From: Roseinatronobacter bogoriensis DSM 18756
GTDB taxonomy: Bacteria; Pseudomonadota; Alphaproteobacteria; Rhodobacterales; Rhodobacteraceae
DNA: 64,000 nucleotides
Direction of reading: 5' to 3'
Assembly: GCF_004366635.1 (NCBI RefSeq)
Contig: NZ_SORN01000001.1
Span: 634,435 to 698,434, forward strand
Positions 34,258 to 42,607 of the stretch are shown here, in pieces. The position numbers were made by a program, and so were the translations under genes. The notes under the pieces are model-generated. The model worked only from the letters and a program-made list of their open reading frames with translations. It did no database searches and had not been told where the DNA came from. The number at the start of each line of letters is the position of its first letter. The first letter of the stretch is position 1.

Positions 34258-35658
34258 TCAGGTTATTGCATCATTAAGTCGGCCCAGCGTTTCGTCGCGG
34301 TCCAATATCATCATCATGTCAAAGACGCTGGGGCTGCTGGTGCGCCCGGCGAGAGCGGCTCGAAGGGGTTGCGCCACCTTGCCCAGACCCAGACCATGTG
34401 CCTGCGCGACTTCGGTGACGATCCCTTCCAAAATTTCTCGCTCCCACGTAGCAGTTCGCAGGCGCGGCGTCAATTCCTTCAGTATACTACGGGATACATT
34501 ATCAAGCGCAGCCGCAGCTTTTTCATCCGGTTCTATTGGACGAGTGGTTAATATAAAATGTGCTTTTTCAAGAATTTGCGCAAACCCCTTGGCCTTTTCC
34601 TTGACCACGGGCATGGCGCGCAACAGGCCATCTCGCTGCGCCGCGCTCAGGGCTGGCGCTTCCGTTGCGGCAAGATAGGCTTCCAATTCATGCAGCAGTG
34701 CAGCATCATCGGCAACACTGCTATGCTGCGCGGTCAGGTGGTCCAGCTTCTTGAAATCCAGCCGTGCAGGGGATTTGCCGATCCCGCTTATATCGAACCA
34801 CTCCTGCGCCTGCGTATCGGTGAAGAATTCGTCATTGCCGTGGCTCCAGCCTAGCCGCGCAAGGTAGTTGCGCATTGCCGCGGCCGGATAGCCCATGCGC
34901 TGGTATTCCTCGACCCCCAACGCGCCGTGGCGCTTGGACAGTTTCTTGCCATCGGGGCCATGTATCAGGGGAATATGCGCCCAGACCGGCACATCCCAGC
35001 CCATCGCGCGGTAGACCAGCATCTGGCGCGCGGCGTTGTTCAGGTGGTCATCGCCGCGAATGACATGGGTCACCCCCATGTCATGATCATCCACCACCAC
35101 GGCCAGCATGTAGGTCGGCGTCCCGTCCGAGCGTAGCACGATCATATCATCAAGCTGGTCATTGCGAATCCGCACCTGTCCCTGAACCTGATCGTCAATC
35201 AAAGTCTCACCGTCCAGCGGTGCCTTGACCCGAATCGCATAAGGCGCATCGGGATGGGTGTCAGGGCTGGCATCGCGCCAGGGCGACCGATAAAGAGTCG
35301 AGCGCCCCTCGGCACGTGCCGATTCGCGAAATGCCTCAATCTCGTCCTGCGTGCTGAAACACTTATAGGCATGGCCAGAGGCAAGCATTTCATGCGCCAC
35401 TTCCGCATGTCTGCCGGCGCGGTCGAACTGGCTGACAGGCTCTTCGTCCCAATCCAGACCCAGCCATGTCAGCCCGGTCAGAATGGCCTCTGTGGCCTCG
35501 GGGGTAGAGCGCGCGCGGTCGGTATCTTCGATCCGCAGCAGAAACTTGCCGCCACGCCCGCGCGCATACAGCCAGTTGAACAGCGCCGTTCGCGCCCCGC
35601 CAATATGCAGAAAACCAGTGGGCGAAGGGGCAAAGCGCGTCACGACAGGGGTGGACAT
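34258..35658 (-). CDS. gltX: Glutamyl-tRNA synthetase GltX
   Basis: This 466-residue class I aminoacyl-tRNA synthetase has the HIGH-type motif FAPSPTGFLHIGGARTALFN at the N-terminus, GDDHLNNAARQ, and the KMSKS-type motif KKLSKRHGA near residue 245. The start at 35658 gives the family N-terminus (MSTPVVTRFAPSPTG). It charges tRNA with glutamate; in alphaproteobacteria it may also charge tRNAGln. It is divergent from comEC. Confidence 0.95.
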   Translation of the reverse strand: MSTPVVTRFAPSPTGFLHIGGARTALFNWLYARGRGGKFLLRIEDTDRARSTPEATEAILTGLTWLGLDWDEEPVSQFDRAGRHAEVAHEMLASGHAYKCFSTQDEIEAFRESARAEGRSTLYRSPWRDASPDTHPDAPYAIRVKAPLDGETLIDDQVQGQVRIRNDQLDDMIVLRSDGTPTYMLAVVVDDHDMGVTHVIRGDDHLNNAARQMLVYRAMGWDVPVWAHIPLIHGPDGKKLSKRHGALGVEEYQRMGYPAAAMRNYLARLGWSHGNDEFFTDTQAQEWFDISGIGKSPARLDFKKLDHLTAQHSSVADDAALLHELEAYLAATEAPALSAAQRDGLLRAMPVVKEKAKGFAQILEKAHFILTTRPIEPDEKAAAALDNVSRSILKELTPRLRTATWEREILEGIVTEVAQAHGLGLGKVAQPLRAALAGRTSSPSVFDMMMILDRDETLGRLNDAIT

Positions 35659-35720
35659 GGGGTGATTAACCTTTTGGAAACCAGTTTTGCGGCAGGGTCT
35701 GCACTGGGTTCTAGGCAAGG

Positions 35721-37826
35721 ATGGGGGGGGAAACAAGGGTGCGCGTGCTGACCTTTTCCTTTCCGCGCCCCGGGCGCCTGCCCGTGGCCCTGCTGCACGC
35801 CATTGCCGAACAGCGTGGCCGCCTGTTTCTGTTCGTGCCTGTGCTGCTGGCCATTGGCATCGGCCTCTATTTTGCGCTGCCGCGCGAACCAACAGCCGCA
35901 GGATGGGCCGGGCTGGGCGCGTTGATGGTGGCATCTGTGCTGCTGTCACGCCGTATCCCGGAAGAGGGTGCCCCTCTCGTTCTCATCGTCGCTTTGGTCA
36001 CAGCAGGACTTCTCGCCGCCGGGTTGCGCGCGGCACATGTCTCCGCGCCGGTGCTGCAATACCGCTATTTCGGCGCAATCGAAGGGCGGATTGTCCAGAT
36101 CGACCGCTCTGCCACAGATGCACTGCGCCTGACGCTGGATCAGGTCGTGCTGGAGCGCGTGTCGCACAGTCGCACCCCGGCGCGGGTACGGATATCGTTG
36201 CATGGCGAGCAGGGCTTTTTTACCCCCGAACCGGGCATGCGGGTTGCCACCACGGGCCATCTTGGCCCGCCACCCGCCCCGTCAGAACCCGGCGGCTTTG
36301 ATTTCCGCCGCCTTGCTTGGTTTGATCGCCTCGGCGCGGTCGGCTATACCCGCGTCCCGGTGCTGGCACTTGCCCCTGCGGATTCTGGCGCGGCGGGGCT
36401 GCGCATCCACCGATTGCGCATGAAAATCTCGGGCGCAGTGCAGGCGCATCTGCCCGGTGACACAGGCGGCTTTGCCGCTGCAATCCTGACAGGCGACCGT
36501 TCCGGCATCGCTCAGGCCCGGATGGAAGAGCTGCGCCGCTCCAACCTCGCGCATCTGCTGGCCATTTCGGGGCTGCATATGGGGCTGCTGACAGGCTTTG
36601 TGTTTGGCCTGTTGCGGCTGGTCATGGCGATGGTGCCTGCCTTTGCCTTGCGCGCGCCAACCCGCAAACTCGCCGCTTTGGGCGCGCTGGCGGCGGGTGC
36701 GTTTTACCTGATGCTTTCGGGCGGCAATGTCGCCACCCAGCGCGCCTATATTATGGTCGCGGTGATGCTGGTGGCGGTGCTGCTGGACCGGCGCGCAATC
36801 TCTCTGCGTTCGGTGGCGATGGCCGCCACGCTGATCTTGCTCTTGCGCCCCGAAGCACTTGTGCAGGCAGGCTTTCAAATGAGCTTTGCCGCCACGGTCG
36901 CGCTGGTTGCAGTGTTCCGATGGCTCTCAGGGGAACGCGGCTGGCGCGGGCGCTTTCCGCGCTGGGGCTGGCCAATCGTCAGCGTGGTGATCTGCTCGCT
37001 CGTGGCTGGCATTGCAACTGCACCAATCGCTGCGGCCAGTTTCAATCGGATTGCGGAATACGGGCTGATCGCCAATCTGCTGGCAGTGCCGCTGATGGGG
37101 CTGGTCGTCATGCCTGCCGCTGTGCTGGCCGCACTGCTGGCACCCATCGGGCTGGAATGGGTCGGCTTGCGCATCATGGCACCTGCGATCGACTGGATTT
37201 TACAGGTCTCCGCCTTTGTCAGCGCGTTGGATGGGGCGGTCTTGCCTGTTGCGCAACCCTCAGCCAGCGTGATTCCGGCACTGGCGTTGGGGGCCTTGTG
37301 GCTGATTGTGTGGCAAGGACGCGCGCGCTGGGCAGGGCTGCCGGTAATGGCGCTGGCCCTGTTGGTCTGGGCCGAAACCCCGCGCCCGATGCTGCTGATC
37401 GCGCGCGAGGCTGAAGTGGTGGGGCTGATGCAGGACGACGGCACACGCATCCTCAGCCGTGCGCGCGCGGGCAGTTTCACTGCTGAAAGCTGGCTTAGGG
37501 CGGATGGCGACAGCGCAACACAGGCCGAAGCCTTTGCCCGCAGCGGGTTTGACCCGCGCGATACGCTTGTGCATCTGCGCGGCGCGGGGTTTGATGTGGT
37601 GCATCTGGCCGGTCAGCGCGGCTTGGCACAATTGGAAAGCGTTTGCCTGCCGGGCCGGATTGTCATCGTGACACAGGAACCAGACATGCGGCCGGGACAG
37701 TGCCAGATCATCAGCCCGGATGATCTGCGCGCGAGCGGGGCCTTGGCGCTATCAAAAAGGGGCGGTGTGGTGACAACCCTCAGTGTCGCGCAGGCCAGCG
37801 GGCACCGTCACTGGACGCGCCCCTGA
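35721..37826 (+). CDS. comEC: ComEC/Rec2 competence-type membrane protein
   Basis: This 701-residue membrane protein has an N-terminal DUF4131 part, the competence domain with NLAHLLAISGLHMGLLTG near residue 275, and FQMSFAATVALVAVF in the membrane channel region. ComEC forms the inner-membrane DNA channel in natural transformation. The C-terminal region lacks the HxHxDH motif of the metallo-beta-lactamase domain seen in Bacillus ComEC, so that part is degenerate, as in many alphaproteobacteria. Start codon is uncertain among ATG 35721 and nearby GTGs. Confidence 0.88.
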   Translation: MGGETRVRVLTFSFPRPGRLPVALLHAIAEQRGRLFLFVPVLLAIGIGLYFALPREPTAAGWAGLGALMVASVLLSRRIPEEGAPLVLIVALVTAGLLAAGLRAAHVSAPVLQYRYFGAIEGRIVQIDRSATDALRLTLDQVVLERVSHSRTPARVRISLHGEQGFFTPEPGMRVATTGHLGPPPAPSEPGGFDFRRLAWFDRLGAVGYTRVPVLALAPADSGAAGLRIHRLRMKISGAVQAHLPGDTGGFAAAILTGDRSGIAQARMEELRRSNLAHLLAISGLHMGLLTGFVFGLLRLVMAMVPAFALRAPTRKLAALGALAAGAFYLMLSGGNVATQRAYIMVAVMLVAVLLDRRAISLRSVAMAATLILLLRPEALVQAGFQMSFAATVALVAVFRWLSGERGWRGRFPRWGWPIVSVVICSLVAGIATAPIAAASFNRIAEYGLIANLLAVPLMGLVVMPAAVLAALLAPIGLEWVGLRIMAPAIDWILQVSAFVSALDGAVLPVAQPSASVIPALALGALWLIVWQGRARWAGLPVMALALLVWAETPRPMLLIAREAEVVGLMQDDGTRILSRARAGSFTAESWLRADGDSATQAEAFARSGFDPRDTLVHLRGAGFDVVHLAGQRGLAQLESVCLPGRIVIVTQEPDMRPGQCQIISPDDLRASGALALSKRGGVVTTLSVAQASGHRHWTRP

Positions 37827-37891
37827 GCTTGATGCACCCGCCCTGCACGTGACAGCGGCGGGGCTTTGCGGAATCAAGTTGCCATTCAGCA

Positions 37892-38059
37892 GCGCGGAAT
37901 CAAGGCCGAAGGCCGCCGCGACTCAAAGGGCCGCCCCCACGGCACGGCGATTGGGCTGCCCCAAGCACGTCGATCTGATCTTGCAGGGGTTTGGCCAGCA
38001 TAAAGCGCTATAGATCCAAGGTAGGAGCGCCGCACCGCAGCCCGGCGATGCGCGGCTTG
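37892..38059. repeat. Dispersed inverted-repeat element, copy R5
   Basis: The core starts GCGCGGAATCAAGGCCGAAG; the left-arm segment is CCGCGACTCAAAGGGCCGCC instead of the usual CCGCGCATCGCCGGGCCGCC, a variant shared with the deleted copy R6. The right arm is GCCCGGCGATGCGCGGC. It lies between the convergent ends of comEC and grxD. The remaining gap contains the hairpin at 38101-38121. Confidence 0.84.
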
Positions 38060-38100
38060 TCACAATACTGCCGCGCCAGCAATGCAACCAGCCAGCCAAA

Positions 38101-38121
38101 CCGCCCGACAGTGTCGGGCGG
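38101..38121. terminator. Bidirectional hairpin between comEC and grxD
   Basis: CCGCCCGACA and TGTCGGGCGG are perfect inverted repeats around a single base (in practice an 8-bp stem with a 5-nt loop). It lies between convergent genes, so it could end both transcripts, although neither side has a T-run. Confidence 0.5.
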
Positions 38122-38174
38122 TGGCACAACGCAGCCCAGAAGTGCCAATCGTCAGGTGCAAAGCACCCGATCAA

Positions 38175-38534
38175 TCAGGCATTGGCTTCGCGAATTTTCT
38201 CTGCTGCGTCCTTGTCATAGTTGACGCCATTGGCGTCGAACAACTGGTCCAACTCGCCCGACAAGGTCATCTCGGTTATGATATCGCAGCCGCCCACAAA
38301 TTCGCCTTTGACGTAAAGTTGCGGAATGGTCGGCCAGTCCGAGTAATCCTTGATGCCCTGACGAATGCTGTCATCGGCCAGAACATTCACATCCGTATAG
38401 TCCACACCCATGAAGTTCAGCACACCGGCAACCCGGCTGGAAAAACCGCATTGCGGCATGGTTTTCGTGCCTTTCATATACAGCACGACATCATTGGCTT
38501 CGACGGTTTGCTTGATCTGGTCTTCGGCGCTCAT
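38175..38534 (-). CDS. grxD: Monothiol glutaredoxin GrxD
   Basis: This 119-residue protein has the monothiol active site CGFS in KGTKTMPQCGFSSRVAGVLN and the glutathione-binding WPTIPQLYVKGEFVGGCDI. CGFS glutaredoxins carry [2Fe-2S] clusters with BolA partners, and a bolA-like gene lies immediately upstream on the same strand (29-bp gap). Together they act in iron-sulfur trafficking and iron sensing. Confidence 0.94.
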   Translation of the reverse strand: MSAEDQIKQTVEANDVVLYMKGTKTMPQCGFSSRVAGVLNFMGVDYTDVNVLADDSIRQGIKDYSDWPTIPQLYVKGEFVGGCDIITEMTLSGELDQLFDANGVNYDKDAAEKIREANA

Positions 38535-38563
38535 TTCGGGTCCTTTCGGGCGTGGTTCTTGTG

Positions 38564-38806
38564 TTATTCCGGGGCTTTGGTGGTCAGGGCAAGGGCGTGC
38601 AATTCGCCGTGATTGCCGTCCATCTTGCCCTTGAGTGTGGCATAGACCGCGCGCTGTTGCTGCACCCGGTTCAGGCCGCGAAAGCTCTCATCAATCACTT
38701 CCGCTGCATAATGGTTTCCATCCCCTGCCAGATCCGTGATGGTGATCTTTGCAGCGGGAAAACCCTCTTTCAGCAGGGTTTCGAGTTCTTCAACAGTTAT
38801 GGCCAT
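38564..38806 (-). CDS. BolA-family protein, GrxD partner
   Basis: This 80-residue BolA/IbaG-like protein has the KITITDLAGDGNHYAAEVIDESFRGLNRVQQQRAVY core, where the histidine in DGNHY and the helix RxVxxxR-like region are typical of cluster-binding BolAs. BolA proteins bind a [2Fe-2S] cluster together with CGFS glutaredoxin, and grxD is directly downstream. Which BolA subgroup it is cannot be settled without an alignment. Confidence 0.88.
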   Translation of the reverse strand: MAITVEELETLLKEGFPAAKITITDLAGDGNHYAAEVIDESFRGLNRVQQQRAVYATLKGKMDGNHGELHALALTTKAPE

Positions 38807-38858
38807 CTTGCAGTTCCTATTCTATCTGCCCCGAAGGTAATCCTGCCATGTACACAGA

Positions 38859-41024
38859 TCAAGCGTCACCAACGGCCTTGGCAAAGGCACCGCGATAGAG
38901 GGCCGACAATTCAGACAACTCTGCACTGTCGCTGCCAAATTGCACCATCTCGCCGCCAAAGCGGCCGACAGTTGCCAGGACAACGCCCGCCTGACCGGCC
39001 GCGACCATCAACGCCTCGGCCTGATCGAAGTTGCAGGCTACCAGATAGCGCGCCTGATCCTCGCCGAACAATTCGTCAATCCGGCCCGACTCCAGTGTCA
39101 CGCCCATGCCCGCCGCCTCGGCCATTTCAAAGGCCGCAAGCGCCAGCCCGCCATCTGACAGGTCGGTCGCTGCATTCAGCAAGGCGCGGTTCGCGCGCAG
39201 GAATTCGCCGTTGCGCCGCTCCATATCCAGATCGACCGGGGGCGCATCGCCTTCTTCCATACCGAAAGCTTCGGCCAGCAGGGCCGACTGGCCCAGATGG
39301 CCAGCGCCCGCCCCGATCAGCAGCGCCAGATCACCGTTTTCCGGCAAACCGCTAATAATCTGGTCCAGCGTCTCGATCAATCCGACCGCGCCGATTGTGG
39401 GGGTGGGCAGAATGGGCTGGCCGTCCGTTTCATTATACAGGCTGACATTGCCCGACACGATGGGCATGTCCAGCGCTTCACAAGCCGCGCCGATCCCTTT
39501 TATCGCGCCGACAAGCTGGCCCATGATCTCGGGCTTTTCGGGGTTGCCGAAATTCAGGTTGTCAGTGCTGGCCAAGGGGCGCGCGCCAACAGCGCACAGG
39601 TTGCGATAGGCTTCTGCCACGGCCTGCTTGCCGCCCTCATAGGGGTTGGCACGCACGTAGCGCGGCGTCACATCGCTGGTAAAGGCCAGCGCCTTGTCGG
39701 TGCCATGCACCCGCACCACGCCAGCCCCAAGGCCGGGCGTGCGGACCGTGTCGGCCATCACCTGAGTATCATATTGTTCCCAGACCCAGGCCTTATGCGC
39801 ATAAGACGGTGCCGCAATCAGGGTGCGCAACGCGTCCATGGGGCTGATCTCGGGAATATCGCCCAAGCTTGGCGCTGGCGGTGTCTCCACCCAGGGGCGG
39901 TCATATTCCGGCGCGCTGGACGACAGTTTCGACAGCGGCAGATCGGCTTTCACATCATTGCCTTGCAGGATCAGGAAACGATCTTCTGCAATGGTTTCGC
40001 CCACAATGGCAAAATCCAGATCCCATTTCTCGAAAATCGCGCGGGCTTCCCCCTCCATCGAGGGTTTCAGCACCATCAGCATCCGCTCCTGACTTTCCGA
40101 GAGCATCATCTCATAGGCCGTCATCGCCTGTTCGCGCTGCGGCACCTGATCCAGTTGCAGCTTGATCCCAAGGCCGCCCTTGTCGCCCATTTCAACTGCC
40201 GAACAGGTCAGACCCGCCGCGCCCATGTCCTGAATGGAAATCACGGCCCCCGATGCCATCAATTCAAGGCAGGCTTCCAGCAGGCGCTTTTCGGTGAACG
40301 GGTCACCCACTTGCACGGTCGGGCGCTTTTCTTCGATCGTGTCGTCAAATTCAGCGCTGGCCATCGTGGCCCCGCCAACACCGTCGCGGCCCGTCTTGGC
40401 CCCCAGATAGACCACAGGCATACCCACGCCACTGGCGGCAGAGTAGAAAATCGCGTCCGCATCCGCCAGACCGGCAGCAAAGGCGTTGACCAGACAATTG
40501 CCGTTATAGGCTTTGTGAAACCGGACCTCGCCGCCCACGGTCGGCACGCCAAATGCGTTGCCATACCCGCCAATCCCTTCAACCACGCCCCGCACCAGAT
40601 GGGCGGTCTTGGGATGGCTGGTTTCACCAAAGCTTAGTGCGTTCATGGCTGCAATCGGGCGCGCGCCCATGGTAAAGACATCGCGCAGAATGCCACCCAC
40701 ACCCGTTGCCGCCCCCTGATAGGGTTCAATGTAGCTGGGGTGGTTATGACTCTCCATCTTGAAGATCACTGCCTGCCCGTCACCAATATCGACCACACCC
40801 GCATTCTCGCCGGGGCCGCATATCACCTGCGGGCCACTGGTGGGCAGGGTGCGCAACCATTTTTTCGAAGATTTGTAGGAACAATGTTCGTTCCACATGG
40901 CCGAGAAGATGCCAAGCTCGGTGAAATTTGGCGCGCGTCCCAGAATTTCCAGAATGCGGTCATATTCATCATTCGAAAGGCCATGAGCCTTGATCAGGTC
41001 GGGGGTAAGGTCAGGTTCTGTCAT
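38859..41024 (-). CDS. purL: Phosphoribosylformylglycinamidine synthase subunit PurL
   Basis: This 721-residue protein is the small-type PurL used with separate PurQ and PurS. Visible features are NEHCSYKSSKKWLRTLPTSG with the catalytic His, the ATP site region GENAGVVDIGDGQAVIFKMESHNHPS, and IQDMGAAGLTCSAVEMGDKGG. It converts FGAR to FGAM in purine synthesis. In Rhodobacterales purL often precedes bolA and grxD, as it does here in transcription order. Confidence 0.96.
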   Translation of the reverse strand: MTEPDLTPDLIKAHGLSNDEYDRILEILGRAPNFTELGIFSAMWNEHCSYKSSKKWLRTLPTSGPQVICGPGENAGVVDIGDGQAVIFKMESHNHPSYIEPYQGAATGVGGILRDVFTMGARPIAAMNALSFGETSHPKTAHLVRGVVEGIGGYGNAFGVPTVGGEVRFHKAYNGNCLVNAFAAGLADADAIFYSAASGVGMPVVYLGAKTGRDGVGGATMASAEFDDTIEEKRPTVQVGDPFTEKRLLEACLELMASGAVISIQDMGAAGLTCSAVEMGDKGGLGIKLQLDQVPQREQAMTAYEMMLSESQERMLMVLKPSMEGEARAIFEKWDLDFAIVGETIAEDRFLILQGNDVKADLPLSKLSSSAPEYDRPWVETPPAPSLGDIPEISPMDALRTLIAAPSYAHKAWVWEQYDTQVMADTVRTPGLGAGVVRVHGTDKALAFTSDVTPRYVRANPYEGGKQAVAEAYRNLCAVGARPLASTDNLNFGNPEKPEIMGQLVGAIKGIGAACEALDMPIVSGNVSLYNETDGQPILPTPTIGAVGLIETLDQIISGLPENGDLALLIGAGAGHLGQSALLAEAFGMEEGDAPPVDLDMERRNGEFLRANRALLNAATDLSDGGLALAAFEMAEAAGMGVTLESGRIDELFGEDQARYLVACNFDQAEALMVAAGQAGVVLATVGRFGGEMVQFGSDSAELSELSALYRGAFAKAVGDA

Positions 41025-41355
41025 TTTTCATTCCGCTGGTCTGGGCGTGTCATAATGAAAGCAGCGCATCGGTAAAAGACTTTAATTGTTTTCCGGCCAC
41101 GCCACAGGCCGTGCAGGGGCGCATTTTTCCGAATTCAGCCCGAAGTTGTCGCCTGACCGAGCGGGTGTGGCAGGGGGAAGAGTCAAGACCTGAGTTTTTT
41201 CACACAGCCTGTGGTTGTGCGCAAGAAAAAGGCAGTTTGTGAAGAATTGGCCGGTTTCATGGGGGAGTCTTGTGAAGGCGCAATACATAATTCGCCAATT
41301 AATCCCGCAAGAAGGGCGCGTTTTGCGGAAGTTTTCAGCAAAAATGCCGTTGGCC

Positions 41356-41383
41356 AAAAAAAAGGCCGAGCAAATGCTCGGCC
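41356..41383 (-). terminator. Rho-independent terminator, minus strand
   Basis: GGCCGAGCA and TGCTCGGCC form a perfect 9-bp stem around a 2-nt centre (41364-41383). On the minus strand it is followed directly by eight T residues (41363-41356). This is the best-formed terminator in the window. It may end lysR read-through or an intergenic small RNA. Confidence 0.82.
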
Positions 41384-41483
41384 AAAGTCCAACAGGGAGG
41401 TAAGACACACGACAAATGTCGCTTGTGCCTTGACCATCCATTAAGTTATTGCCCATCCATTACGCAAGTTAAATTATCTTGCG
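41384..41483 (-). ncRNA. Possible small RNA ending at the 41356-41383 terminator
   Basis: About 100 bp between an inverted repeat (41463-41483) and the strong minus-strand terminator hold no credible reading frame. A minus-strand transcript would contain a small stem (GCGACATTTGTCG-like) and an unpaired CTTACCTCCC just before the terminator, resembling the C-rich anti-Shine-Dalgarno loops of some alphaproteobacterial small RNAs. No clear promoter was identified, so this is tentative. Confidence 0.3.
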
Positions 41484-41556
41484 CGTGCAACATTGCCGCT
41501 ATGCGTTGCATTCATGCCTCAGGCAAAACCCGTCTATAACGCAAATATCCGCCGCG

Positions 41557-42450
41557 TCAGATTTGCCGACCGCGCCTGTAGGCGACGATTTCTTCCACCA
41601 CAAAATCGCGAAACGCGCTGATCCGGCGCGAATGGCGCAACTCTTCAGGATAGGCCAGAAAGACCGGAATATCCCCGCTGGCCACATCGGGCAGCACATG
41701 TACCAGATCCGGGAAATCCTCTGAAACATAATCCGGCAAAAGCCCGATCCCCAAATGGTTCACAACAGCCTGAAGCACCCCGAAGTAATTATTCACCGTG
41801 AAGCTGGAACGCACTGGCCGCGCGTTTAGTTCGCGTATAAGTTGAGCGCCGACACTGACCTGCGCTGAGCTGATATTTTGCGAGATCAGCCTGAAATCTG
41901 CCAGATCCTCCAATGTGTTGGGGGTGCCATTGGCGCGCAGGTATTCCGCCGTTGCGTATAAGCGCATGTTCACTGTCATCAGGCGCTTGCGGATCAGGTC
42001 CGCCTGACTGGGCTCTTTCATGCGAATGGCCACATCGGCCTCGCGCATGGGCAGGTCAAGCACCCGCTCTTCCAGCATCAGGTCGATCTTCAGGTCCGGG
42101 TATTGCGCATACAGGGATGGCAGGCGCGGGGCAAGAAACAGGGTGCCAAAGCCGGTTGTCGTGGTCACGCGCAATTCGCCGAACACTTCGTCTTCTGCAT
42201 CCCGAATACGCGCCGCTGTGGATTCCAGTGTGCGCGACATGGCCTTGGTTGCCTCGAACAGCAATTCGCCCTGTTCTGTCAGAATCAGGCCGCGGGCATG
42301 GCGGTGGAACAGAATCGAATCAAGCCCCTCTTCCAGCGCCCTGATCTGTCGGCTGACTGCGGATTGCGAAAGCTTCAGCACCTCACCCGCATGAGTCAGG
42401 CTGCCAGCATCGGCAACTGCGTGAAAGATTCTAAGCTTGTCCCAGTCCAT
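41557..42450 (-). CDS. LysR-family regulator beside the indolepyruvate oxidoreductase gene
   Basis: This 297-residue LysR regulator has an N-terminal HTH (DWDKLRIFHAVADAGSLTHAGEVLKLSQSAVSRQIRALEEGL) and a periplasmic-binding-like effector domain (from about residue 90). The ATG at 42450 gives the standard N-terminus. It is divergent from the indolepyruvate oxidoreductase gene, with a symmetric T-N11-A type site in between, so that gene is its likely target. The ligand may be an aromatic or branched-chain keto acid, by inference. Confidence 0.86.
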   Translation of the reverse strand: MDWDKLRIFHAVADAGSLTHAGEVLKLSQSAVSRQIRALEEGLDSILFHRHARGLILTEQGELLFEATKAMSRTLESTAARIRDAEDEVFGELRVTTTTGFGTLFLAPRLPSLYAQYPDLKIDLMLEERVLDLPMREADVAIRMKEPSQADLIRKRLMTVNMRLYATAEYLRANGTPNTLEDLADFRLISQNISSAQVSVGAQLIRELNARPVRSSFTVNNYFGVLQAVVNHLGIGLLPDYVSEDFPDLVHVLPDVASGDIPVFLAYPEELRHSRRISAFRDFVVEEIVAYRRGRQI

Positions 42451-42549
42451 GACGAAATATCCAGAAACCCTGTTTTCGGTAACATGCGCGATTCGTTCTA
42501 CGTCCTTTTGCCCGATCACAAAAGCGCTTTGATCGAAAATTCTGCTTTG

Positions 42550-42570
42550 TAGGTCAGAAATATTGACCTA
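42550..42570. promoter_or_regulatory. Candidate LysR operator
   Basis: TAGGTCA, 7 bp, TGACCTA is a perfect inverted repeat containing a T-N11-A box, the usual recognition element of LysR proteins. It lies 38 bp upstream of the oxidoreductase start and 100 bp upstream of the divergent lysR start, the typical place for autoregulation plus activation. Confidence 0.6.
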
Positions 42571-42607
42571 TGCTTGTTTCATGCGCAACAACCTGTGGGA
42601 GGTGCAG

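Larger units (their letters stand above)
41025..41556. other. 532-bp AT-richer intergenic region between purL and lysR
   Basis: No convincing gene is present. It contains a minus-strand terminator (41356-41383), the direct repeat CCATCCATTA at 41434-41443 and 41453-41462, and an inverted repeat CGCAAG, 9 bp, CTTGCG (41463-41483). The part below 41350 presumably holds the purL promoter. The terminator lies 170 bp beyond the lysR stop, so an independent short transcript is possible. Confidence 0.5.

Noticed and set aside
39297..40637. Plus-strand open frame of 446 codons opposite purL
   Set aside because: purL is unmistakable on the other strand; the antisense frame has low-complexity His/Arg/Gln-rich composition and no family match.
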